Below, piece by piece: positions 1-4,838 of a stretch of DNA of 13,171 bases (position 1 is the stretch's first letter; every line of letters starts with the position of its first letter). The stretch comes from Leptospirillum sp. (lineage in GTDB: Bacteria; Nitrospirota; Leptospirillia; Leptospirillales; Leptospirillaceae), in assembly GCA_027343785.1 (NCBI GenBank), contig DAHWKF010000103.1, positions 1 to 13,171 of the forward strand. Direction: 5' to 3'. Below the pieces are notes generated by a model. It searched no databases. It saw nothing but the letters and a program-made list of their open reading frames with translations, and was not told the origin of the DNA. The position numbers were made by a program, and so were the translations under genes.

Positions 1-70
1 ACAGATCCGGAATTTGAAGGCGCGCAGTCTCTTCATGGCCAGGACGTTACCCAATCTTATGGTTAGATAA
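1..70 (+). CDS. Possible 3' end of a plus-strand gene, reading frame unresolved
   Basis: Two plus-strand frames are open from the window edge. One stops with TAG at 64-66 and the other with TAA at 68-70. The second has the higher GC at third codon positions (about 14 of 22 codons against 8 of 21), which fits the window better. A hairpin with a short T run at 99-122 fits the end of a plus-strand transcript here. A minus-strand start (ATG at 36-34, reading MKRLRAF) is also possible but has no good ribosome binding site. The product cannot be recognised from about 20 codons. Confidence 0.25.
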   Translation, partial: QIRNLKARSLFMARTLPNLMVR

Positions 71-98
71 CAACACTCAGACTGACTACGCCTTATAT

Positions 99-122
99 CT
101 CCGGCCTGAACCCCGGAGTTTT
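99..122 (+). terminator. Probable Rho-independent terminator for an upstream plus-strand gene
   Basis: CTCCGG (99-104) and CCGGAG (113-118) form a 6-bp GC-rich stem with an 8-nt loop, followed by TTTT (119-122). The T run lies only on the plus-strand 3' side, so it would serve a gene entering from the left edge rather than the minus-strand tRNAs. The stem and T run are short, so efficiency is uncertain. Confidence 0.45.
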
Positions 123-190
123 ACGGCGCTTTTCGATAAATGATGTGTTTCCGGGGAAGGGGACCCGTTCCGTTTACACGGGAAGGAACA

Positions 191-283
191 TGGCGGAGAG
201 GCAGGGATTCGAACCCTGGGTGAGGCTTTAGACCCCACATCCGCTTAGCAGGCGGACGCCTTCGACCACTCGGCCACCTCTCC
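191..283 (-). tRNA. tRNA-Ser (anticodon GCU)
   Basis: The minus strand folds into a class II tRNA with a long variable arm. The acceptor stem GGAGAGG pairs with CCTCTCC, followed by discriminator G and an encoded CCA (193-191). The anticodon stem TCCGC/GCGGA encloses the loop CTGCTAA, giving anticodon GCU for the serine codons AGC and AGU. The T arm has GGTTCGAATCC. The long variable arm and G73 are serine-type features. It lies 22 nt downstream of the tRNA-Ser(UGA) gene on the same strand, so the two are probably cotranscribed. Confidence 0.95.
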
Positions 284-305
284 TTGAACCGTTTTCCTGT
301 CAAAC

Positions 306-391
306 TGGCGGAGGGGGTAGGATTCGAACCCACGGAGCTTTCGCTCTACGGTTTTCAAGACCGCCGCCTTCGACCGCTCGGCCACCCCTCC
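306..391 (-). tRNA. tRNA-Ser (anticodon UGA)
   Basis: The minus strand reads an acceptor stem GGAGGGG pairing with CCCCTCC, followed by G73 and an encoded CCA (308-306). The anticodon loop CTTGAAA gives anticodon UGA for serine UCN codons. A long variable arm (GTAGAGC...GCTCC) marks it as class II. It is the first of two tandem minus-strand serine tRNA genes. No convincing -35 hexamer is visible upstream, although TATTCC sits 6 nt before the mature 5' end. Confidence 0.95.
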
Positions 392-392
392 G

Positions 393-408
393 ATACCGGA
401 ATACCGGA
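393..408. repeat. 8-bp perfect tandem duplication next to tRNA-Ser(UGA)
   Basis: ATACCGGA occurs twice in direct tandem (393-400 and 401-408), ending one base from the mature 5' end of the minus-strand tRNA-Ser(UGA). It falls where the tRNA promoter -10 should be (TATTCC on the minus strand). It may be a slippage duplication with no function. Confidence 0.6.
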
Positions 409-426
409 AAAATCCTTGCTTGAGGT

Positions 427-445
427 AAAAACGGACTGTAGTCCG
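427..445 (-). terminator. Weak candidate terminator downstream of the TPR gene
   Basis: On the minus strand CGGACT-AC-AGTCCG (445-432) forms a 6-bp stem, in practice 5 bp with a 4-nt loop. It is followed by TTTTT (431-427). A second pairing, CCGGTG/CACCGG, lies just upstream on the same strand. It could end the TPR transcript before the serine tRNAs, or attenuate readthrough into them. The stem is short, so this is tentative. Confidence 0.35.
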
Positions 446-568
446 GTGAGCGCAGCATTGCCACCGGGAGACACAAATTTCCCGGACTGGCGCATGGCCA
501 GTAAATGTACCACAGGACATGGCTGATGACAACGCGAAGTCCCTTCGGATTTTCCCGGGAAAGTCCTG

Positions 569-1390
569 TCAGTGGCCGGCAGCGGGTGCCCTGAGTGTCC
601 CGTTCGCATTGTTGTTGGGGTTGGGGGGCGTCTGTGGCGTTGGCGCGCCCGGAGGAGCTGTCCCGTTTTCCGGCGCCAGGAGAGGGTTGAATTGCCCCCC
701 TTTATCCTGCTGGTCCTCCTTGATCGGATGGAGGATCGATGAAACCCAGGCGATCGCCCTCTTGATACCCAGATCGTCAGGGTCGAGGTTCGCTGCGATC
801 TTTTCCTGAGTCATCGCCTCCACCGGAAAGCCCAGATGGGCGAGCGCGACTCCCAGCACCATATGGGCGGAAGGGTCCGAGTCCTTCAACTTGATGGCCG
901 TCTCCTCCGAAGCGCGGGCGAGACGCCAGTTTCCGCGTGATGCATAGGCCCATCCGATCGCCTCCCAGGCCATCTCGTCATTCTTGTTCAGGGCCAAAGC
1001 CTTTCGCTCTTCCTGGATTTCTTTTCTGAAATGCCCCGTGTTCCCCAAAGCGATTCCATAACTGACCCTGGCGGCTTCGCTTTTCGGATTCAGGATAAGG
1101 GCTTTTTTTTCTTCCATAACCGCCTTTGCGTTTTCATCCATCTTTCCGTAAGCCAGTCCCAGCAGAAAGTGAACCATGGCATAATCCGGATAGGCCCGAA
1201 GAAGTTTTTGGAGAACAGGGACGGCTTCACGGGGTTTTCCGGATAATATCAGACGGGCGCTCTGGCGGAGAGGACCCGCCAGGCCGGGCGGATCCCCCGG
1301 GCTGGTCAGGGGGTCTCCCGATACGGACGTCCCTCCCCACAAAAGAAAACAGAAAAAAACGGAAAGGGCAAATCGGCAACGCAATCGCAT
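569..1390 (-). CDS. Exported tetratricopeptide-repeat protein
   Basis: A 273-residue protein of unknown specific function, probably an extracytoplasmic scaffold for protein-protein contacts. The start ATG (1390-1388) is preceded by GGAAGG at good spacing. The frame stays open upstream, but that extension lies across tadA and is rejected. Residues 1-24 form a signal peptide: basic MRLRCR, a hydrophobic stretch (ALSVFFCFLLW) and a small-residue end before Asp-Pro. Residues about 42-207 hold roughly five TPR-like 34-residue helix pairs, seen in the recurrent Gly-x-Ala-Tyr positions and closing Asn/Asp-Pro turns (for example LNP and LDPDD). Residues 222-273 are rich in Pro, Asn, Gly and Ala and probably disordered. 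It diverges from tadA across a 32-nt gap, so its promoter must reach into or lie opposite tadA. Fold is fairly sure, role unknown. Confidence 0.85.
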   Translation of the reverse strand: MRLRCRFALSVFFCFLLWGGTSVSGDPLTSPGDPPGLAGPLRQSARLILSGKPREAVPVLQKLLRAYPDYAMVHFLLGLAYGKMDENAKAVMEEKKALILNPKSEAARVSYGIALGNTGHFRKEIQEERKALALNKNDEMAWEAIGWAYASRGNWRLARASEETAIKLKDSDPSAHMVLGVALAHLGFPVEAMTQEKIAANLDPDDLGIKRAIAWVSSILHPIKEDQQDKGGQFNPLLAPENGTAPPGAPTPQTPPNPNNNANGTLRAPAAGH

Positions 1391-1422
1391 TATTTCCTTC
1401 CATCGATAGAGAGGTCGCATGC

Positions 1423-1899
1423 ATGGTACATGAAAATTTTTCCCGCGAAAATGTGGACGAACGCTGGATGGCCGAAGCCCTCGTTGAAGCCTCCCGGGCA
1501 ATGGAAAAAAAAGAGATCCCGATCGGCGCGGTCCTGGTTTTGGGTGACGATCTTCTGATCGGCAGGGGTCACAACCACCGGATTGAATCCCTCGATCCGA
1601 CAGCGCACGCCGAAATCGTCGCCCTCCGGATGGCTTCCCGGGCGCAGGGCAATTACCGTCTCTCCGGAACAACCCTTTATGTCACGGTTGAACCCTGTCT
1701 CATGTGTTTCGGAGCGCTGATGGAAGCCCGGGTATCAAGGGTCGTTTTTGGAACAAGGGAACCCCGATGGGGGGTCACAGGGTCCCTTTACGATCTTCAG
1801 AACGATCCCCGATTCCCTCACCGCATTCATGTCAGGGAAGGTCCTTTCAGCGAGAAATGCCGATCCCTGATGACAACGTTTTTCGAAACGCGAAGATAA
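1423..1899 (+). CDS. tadA: tRNA-specific adenosine deaminase TadA
   Basis: A 158-residue zinc-dependent deaminase of the cytidine/deoxycytidylate deaminase fold. The known role of the family is to convert adenosine 34 of tRNA-Arg(ACG) to inosine so that CGU, CGC and CGA are read. The zinc and catalytic motifs are intact: HAE at residues 62-64 (ligand His62 and proton-shuttle Glu64) and PCLMC at 91-95 (two ligand cysteines). Length is close to the usual 150-170 residues. The ATG at 1423 is chosen because GAGAGG lies 8-9 nt upstream and the N-terminus then matches the family. The longer open frame upstream is the shadow of the divergent TPR gene. A true guanine deaminase or other CDA-fold enzyme is less likely, because PRWGVTGSLYDL resembles the TadA C-terminal core. 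Confidence 0.93.
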   Translation: MVHENFSRENVDERWMAEALVEASRAMEKKEIPIGAVLVLGDDLLIGRGHNHRIESLDPTAHAEIVALRMASRAQGNYRLSGTTLYVTVEPCLMCFGALMEARVSRVVFGTREPRWGVTGSLYDLQNDPRFPHRIHVREGPFSEKCRSLMTTFFETRR

Positions 1900-1923
1900 G
1901 TCCGGCGATCCACATCCTCGGGT

Positions 1924-1953
1924 TTGGTATCTCCCGACGTGTCATGATAATAT
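1924..1953 (+). promoter_or_regulatory. Sigma-70-type promoter for tRNA-Ser(CGA)
   Basis: TTGGTA (1924-1929) and TAATAT (1948-1953) are separated by 18 nt. TG one base before the -10 gives an extended -10 (TGATAATAT). Transcription would begin near 1960, leaving a leader of about 27 nt before the mature tRNA. It is the only promoter-like element in the gap between tadA and the tRNA, and it would also serve the sigma-54 activator gene if transcription runs through the tRNA. Confidence 0.55.
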
Positions 1954-1986
1954 AGCCGTGGATCAGACATGCTTTTTTTCCCATAC

Positions 1987-2076
1987 GGAGAGATGGCCGA
2001 GAGGCTGAAGGCGGTTGACTCGAAATCAACTCTGGGGGTAACTCCAGCGGGGGTTCAAATCCCTCTCTCTCCGCCA
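1987..2076 (+). tRNA. tRNA-Ser (anticodon CGA)
   Basis: The acceptor stem GGAGAGA pairs with TCTCTCC, followed by G73 and an encoded CCA (2074-2076). The anticodon stem GTTGA/TCAAC encloses the loop CTCGAAA, giving anticodon CGA for serine UCG. The T arm contains GGTTCAAATCC. The variable arm (CTGGGGGTAACTCCAG) makes it class II. The gene stands alone on the plus strand, has its own promoter and ends only 23 nt before the next coding sequence. Confidence 0.95.
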
Positions 2077-2078
2077 CA

Positions 2079-2097
2079 CCCTCCTGTTCAGGGGGAG
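2079..2097 (+). promoter_or_regulatory. Short hairpin that would sequester the activator's ribosome binding site
   Basis: CCCTC (2079-2083) can pair with GGGGG (2091-2095) across a 7-nt loop, including one G-U pair. The 3' arm is the purine-rich ribosome binding site (GGGGGAG) of the GTG at 2100. The stem starts two bases after the tRNA CCA, so cleavage at the tRNA 3' end would leave this hairpin at the 5' end of the mRNA. Drawn from sequence only. Confidence 0.35.
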
Positions 2098-2099
2098 CC

Positions 2100-3461
2100 G
2101 TGAAACACAGGAAATCCCGCAAGGACAACCAGGGCATTCCCATTGCCGACGCACTTGCCGAATCGGCAGGGATCTCCGCCATTTTCATCGGATCCGACTA
2201 CCGCGTCAAATGGATCTCCCCAGAAGCCCGCAGAGTTCTGGGTGTTGCTGAAGATATCACCGGCAGCCTTTGCCAGGATCTTCTGGAGGGGAGGCTGTGC
2301 ACCTCGGAATGCCGTGTCTCCTCGCTGGAACATCCTCCCGGTAAATCCTCCTTCCTCGAATGCTGTTTTCATCCGGGACACCCTCCCTTTCAGGTCAGGA
2401 CGGAACGCGTTCCGGGTACAGGGTCAGGAGAGTCCGGAGGAATTCTGAAGAGCTTCAGGACCATGGCACCTTCCAGCATGGACGAACAACAGCCTCCTTT
2501 TGTCGCCAAGGGACCCTGGGCAGAAGAAATCCGGTCGCTGCTTCCCCGGATCGCCCGATCGGACCTGCCGATCCTCCTGGTCGGTGAAACGGGAACCGGA
2601 AAGGAGTGTCTCGCCCGGATGATCCATGACGAAAGCCATCGGTCTTCGGCCCCCTTTGTGGTGCTGGATCTTTCCCTGATCCCGGAAACGCTGGTAGAGG
2701 ACGCCCTTTTTGGCCACAAGAGAGGCGCTTTCACCGGAGCCGTCCAGGATCAGGTCGGGAAATTGCCTCTCGCGGATGGCGGAACGCTTTTTCTCGATGA
2801 GATCCAGAACATTCCGAACGCGCTGCAGACCAAGCTTCTCCGGTTTCTCGAAACAGGGACGCTGGAACAGATCGGGTCACGGCAGACTCTCAAAATCGAT
2901 GTCCGGATGATTGCCGCCACCAACGAACCCACAGAAGATCTCTTAAAGGAAAAACGCATCCGGCCGGATTTGTTTTACCGGCTGAACGGGCTTTCCCTGG
3001 AAATTCCCCCTCTCAGGGAAAGACTGGAGGACATCCCCCTTCTGATCGACAGTTTTCGCGCCGAGTGGTCGCGTCGCTCCGGCAGGACCGCGCCGGCGTT
3101 CTCCCCGGATCTTCTTCGCCGACTGATGGCCTACCCGTTTCCGGGAAACATCCGCGAACTCAAGCATTGGGTCGATGCGACGCTGGCGTTGTCGGAACCC
3201 CGGGAAATCCTCGAATTCGAAGACCTTCCGGCCTCCATCAAAAAACAGCTGATATGGCGATCCCCCGATTCCCGGACGGTTGATCCGGCCCGTTCCCTGA
3301 AAGAACAGACGGTCTTCGACTTTGAGCGCCAGCGGATCCAGGACGCCCTGGACCGTTCCGGAGGAAGAATCATCGAAGCTTCCCGACAGTTGGGGATCAG
3401 CCGGGTGACCCTCTGGCGAAAAATGAAGCGCCTCGACCACCCCCCCGACGTTTCCTCCTAG
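2100..3461 (+). CDS. Sigma-54-dependent transcriptional activator, PAS-AAA+-Fis
   Basis: A 453-residue enhancer-binding protein, a class that uses ATP to open sigma-54 holoenzyme promoters. Residues 15-120 form a PAS-like sensor with a cysteine pattern (C58, C67, C71, C88, C89), and there is no response-regulator receiver domain. The AAA+ domain (about 135-370) has Walker A GETGTGKE at 162-169, the sigma-54 contact loop GAFTGA at 209-214, Walker B with LDE (232-234), an arginine-containing RPDLFYRL segment (288-295) and FPGNIREL (347-354). Residues 423-445 are a Fis-type helix-turn-helix. All motifs needed for activity are present. The start is GTG; the purine tract GGGGGAG ends only 2 nt before it, an unusually short spacing. 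The activating signal is unknown. The next gene has a sigma-54 promoter core, making it the obvious target. Confidence 0.93.
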   Translation: MKHRKSRKDNQGIPIADALAESAGISAIFIGSDYRVKWISPEARRVLGVAEDITGSLCQDLLEGRLCTSECRVSSLEHPPGKSSFLECCFHPGHPPFQVRTERVPGTGSGESGGILKSFRTMAPSSMDEQQPPFVAKGPWAEEIRSLLPRIARSDLPILLVGETGTGKECLARMIHDESHRSSAPFVVLDLSLIPETLVEDALFGHKRGAFTGAVQDQVGKLPLADGGTLFLDEIQNIPNALQTKLLRFLETGTLEQIGSRQTLKIDVRMIAATNEPTEDLLKEKRIRPDLFYRLNGLSLEIPPLRERLEDIPLLIDSFRAEWSRRSGRTAPAFSPDLLRRLMAYPFPGNIRELKHWVDATLALSEPREILEFEDLPASIKKQLIWRSPDSRTVDPARSLKEQTVFDFERQRIQDALDRSGGRIIEASRQLGISRVTLWRKMKRLDHPPDVSS

Positions 3462-3486
3462 AAACGCCATTTTTTCAATCCGTTTC
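3449..3486. promoter_or_regulatory. Candidate enhancer (upstream activator sequence) for the sigma-54 activator
   Basis: CGTTTC (3449-3454) and GAAACG (3461-3466) form a perfect 6+6 palindrome with a 6-nt spacer, lying across the activator's TAG stop. A third half-site, CGTTTC, follows at 3481-3486, with 14 nt between it and the GAAACG. The palindrome centre is about 150 bp upstream of the predicted sigma-54 start site, a usual enhancer distance. GAAACG is also frequent in coding sequence here, so the arrangement rather than the hexamer carries the evidence. Confidence 0.45.
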
Positions 3487-3582
3487 ATCCCCGTAACCGC
3501 AAGACACCGGAGCGCGCGCATGGCCCCGGCTTCTTTTGTTTTTTATCCTTGAAATGAAAGCCCTTGAAAAAAACGGGTCATA

Positions 3583-3599
3583 CTGGTCTTCCGATTGCT
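3583..3599 (+). promoter_or_regulatory. Sigma-54 (-24/-12) promoter
   Basis: CTGG-N8-TTGCT: GG at 3585-3586 and GC at 3597-3598 are exactly 10 nt apart, the invariant spacing of sigma-54 promoters. The flanking CT, the TT and the final T match the family consensus YTGGCACG-N4-TTGCW, while the ACG after TGGC is not conserved. Transcription would start near 3610, about 93 nt before the ATG at 3703. The gene just upstream encodes a sigma-54 activator, which strengthens the call. Confidence 0.65.
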
Positions 3600-3635
3600 T
3601 GTTACCGAGGAGGCGGCCAGGCCTTTGGAAGACCA
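3584..3635. repeat. 11-bp inverted repeat around the predicted sigma-54 start site
   Basis: TGGTCTTCCGA (3584-3594) pairs with TTGGAAGACCA (3625-3635): nine Watson-Crick pairs, then one G-T and one A-T. The left arm lies between the -24 and -12 elements. The right arm lies inside the loop of the hairpin at 3614-3650. It could be an operator, or an alternative RNA helix if a longer transcript enters from the activator gene. Confidence 0.5.
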
Positions 3636-3650
3636 ACCCCCCCCTGGCCG
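3614..3650 (+). promoter_or_regulatory. Stem-loop at the 5' end of the predicted leader RNA
   Basis: CGGCCAGG (3614-3621) and CCTGGCCG (3643-3650) form a perfect 8-bp GC-rich stem with a 21-nt loop. TTGG/CCAA can pair inside the loop. If transcription starts near 3610 this hairpin begins at about +5. It could stabilise the mRNA 5' end or act as a regulator. A smaller hairpin, CGGAT-CGC-ATCCG (3676-3688), lies just before the ribosome binding site. No known riboswitch consensus was recognised. Confidence 0.45.
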
Positions 3651-3702
3651 GTTGCAAATACCAATGATCCCTCTGCGGATCGCATCCGAAAAGGAGTCTC
3701 CG

Positions 3703-3840
3703 ATGGCATCAAGGGAAGACGAAAAAGTTTCGGGAAAAGTCCTGTTTACCTTTTCCATCGTCATGCTCACACCCATCCTTCTGACGATCATTTTTGAAAA
3801 AATCCAGCATCCCCTGATCAAGGGTATCGGAGGGTTCTGA
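3703..3840 (+). CDS. Small single-span membrane protein (45 aa), family not recognised
   Basis: ATG at 3703 is preceded by AAGGAG (3690-3695) with a 7-nt spacer, which is close to ideal and decides the start; the open frame extends upstream without such a site. The product has a charged N-terminus (MASREDEKVSGK), one hydrophobic segment at about residues 13-32 (VLFTFSIVMLTPILLTII) and a short C-terminal tail with two lysines and a GIGGF end. I do not recognise a family. A small accessory subunit or regulator of a membrane complex is possible but unproven. It is the only gene between the sigma-54 promoter core and the hairpin at 3849-3887, so it is probably a monocistronic target of the upstream activator. 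A good ribosome binding site plus a coherent membrane segment make it likely to be real. Confidence 0.65.
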   Translation: MASREDEKVSGKVLFTFSIVMLTPILLTIIFEKIQHPLIKGIGGF

Positions 3841-3848
3841 ACCTGCCC

Positions 3849-3887
3849 GACCGCCGTCCTGGAGGAAACCATGGCCTGACGGCGGTC
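3849..3887 (+). other. 10-bp perfect hairpin downstream of the small membrane protein
   Basis: GACCGCCGTC (3849-3858) and GACGGCGGTC (3878-3887) pair perfectly over 10 bp around a 19-nt loop. There is no T run after it on the plus strand, so it is not a classical Rho-independent terminator, although it could block 3' exonucleases. The loop holds GGAGG at 3861-3865 followed by ATG-GCC-TGA (3871-3879), a start signal for a two-codon frame. Confidence 0.5.
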
Positions 3888-3902
3888 AACCCTGCCTCTC
3901 CC

Positions 3903-3932
3903 TTGTCATTTCTTGAGAAAACTCCCTATACT
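3903..3932 (+). promoter_or_regulatory. Sigma-70-type promoter of the mazG operon
   Basis: TTGTCA (3903-3908) and TATACT (3927-3932) each match the consensus at five of six positions and are 18 nt apart. The usual start, 7 nt after the -10, is base 3939, which is the A of the mazG ATG. A leaderless transcript is therefore predicted. Confidence 0.6.
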
Positions 3933-3938
3933 GGAAAA

Positions 3939-4838
3939 ATGAGCAATAACAGTCAGTTTCCGCCCGAACCCGATTTTCTGGAGGCCATAAAACGCCTTGG
4001 CGCCCCCCGCCCCCGGACGACCGGAGAGGACGATGAGCCGTCCTTCCGTCGCCTTCTTGACGTCATCGACCATTTACGGGGAGAAGACGGCTGCCCTTTT
4101 GATCGCCGGCAGACCATCCCCCGGCTCGCAAGGGATTTGGCGGAAGAGATGCTTGAACTGCGAGACGCGGTGGACGAAGGTTCCTCGCGGAAAATGGCCT
4201 CCGAAATAGGGGACATGATTCTGATCCTGCTGTTTATCCGCCGGTTGCTCTGGGAAACGGATCAGGTCACCGTCTCTTCCGTCCTGGACCACACTTCGGA
4301 GAAGATGATCCGTCGACATCCGCATGTCTTTCAGGATCCCGATCCGGACATTGACGCCAAAACATTATGGACAAACTGGGAAAAGGAAAAAAGGAAGGAA
4401 GAGGAGCACAAGGATCGGACCTCCATCCTCGACGGGTTACCCCGCACCATGTCGGCATTGGAAATCGCTTTCAGACAGGGGGAGAAAGCGGCACGCGTCG
4501 GTTTTGACTGGACGGACGAGGCGTCCGTCTGGGAGAAAGTCCTCGAGGAGGTGGGGGAGCTGTCGGAAGCCCGATTTGAAAATCCGGGCCGTCTGGATCA
4601 TGAACTGGGCGACGTTTTCCTCGCCCTTTCGTCGTATGCCCGCCATCAGGGGATACGACCCGAAGAATCCCTGGCGCGGGCCAACAGAAGATTTTCCGAC
4701 CGTTTTCGATACATGGAAGAACAGGCCCGGATAGGGAATCGGGACCTTTCTTCTTTCTCCCCGGATGAATGGAACCGTTTATGGGAGTCGGCCAAGGCGT
4801 CGGAAACCTCCATCCGGAAGGAGGAGGGCCAGTCATGA
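3939..4838 (+). CDS. mazG: Nucleoside triphosphate pyrophosphohydrolase MazG, two-domain
   Basis: A 299-residue enzyme expected to hydrolyse NTPs or dNTPs to monophosphate and pyrophosphate, either as housecleaning or to modulate stress nucleotides. Two MazG domains are visible. The N-terminal one (about 36-133) has LRGEDGCPFDRRQT, the metal-binding EExxE-like AEEMLE (68-73) and EIGD (89-92), and ends with the typical RRHPHVF (125-131). The C-terminal one (about 170-262) has EEVGE (203-207) and ELGD (222-225). Both acidic sets are kept, so both domains may bind metal. The length is a little above the usual 260-280. ATG 3939 is chosen because it coincides with the predicted transcription start; only a weak GGA lies upstream. 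A TTG at 3903 would extend it by 12 residues but falls in the promoter -35. Its TGA overlaps the next ATG (ATGA), showing translational coupling. Confidence 0.9.
   Translation: MSNNSQFPPEPDFLEAIKRLGAPRPRTTGEDDEPSFRRLLDVIDHLRGEDGCPFDRRQTIPRLARDLAEEMLELRDAVDEGSSRKMASEIGDMILILLFIRRLLWETDQVTVSSVLDHTSEKMIRRHPHVFQDPDPDIDAKTLWTNWEKEKRKEEEHKDRTSILDGLPRTMSALEIAFRQGEKAARVGFDWTDEASVWEKVLEEVGELSEARFENPGRLDHELGDVFLALSSYARHQGIRPEESLARANRRFSDRFRYMEEQARIGNRDLSSFSPDEWNRLWESAKASETSIRKEEGQS

Noticed and set aside
168..189. Inverted repeat downstream of tRNA-Ser(GCU) as a terminator
   Set aside because: The stem has a bulge and no T run follows on the minus strand.
1126..1422. Open frame extending tadA 99 residues upstream
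   Set aside because: It is antisense to the TPR domain, and the extra residues have no deaminase features; the ATG at 1423 gives a normal TadA length.
1391..1672. Open frame extending the TPR protein 94 residues upstream on the minus strand
   Set aside because: It lies antisense to the conserved zinc motifs of tadA, and a clear signal peptide with its own ribosome binding site begins at 1390.
3645..3657. TGGCCGGTTGCA as a second sigma-54 promoter
   Set aside because: Only 6 nt separate GG and GC instead of the required 10.
3584..3702. Known riboswitch in the leader of the small membrane protein
   Set aside because: I compared it from memory with c-di-GMP, SAH, fluoride and tetrahydrofolate consensus sequences and found no match; the sigma-54 promoter explains part of the region better.
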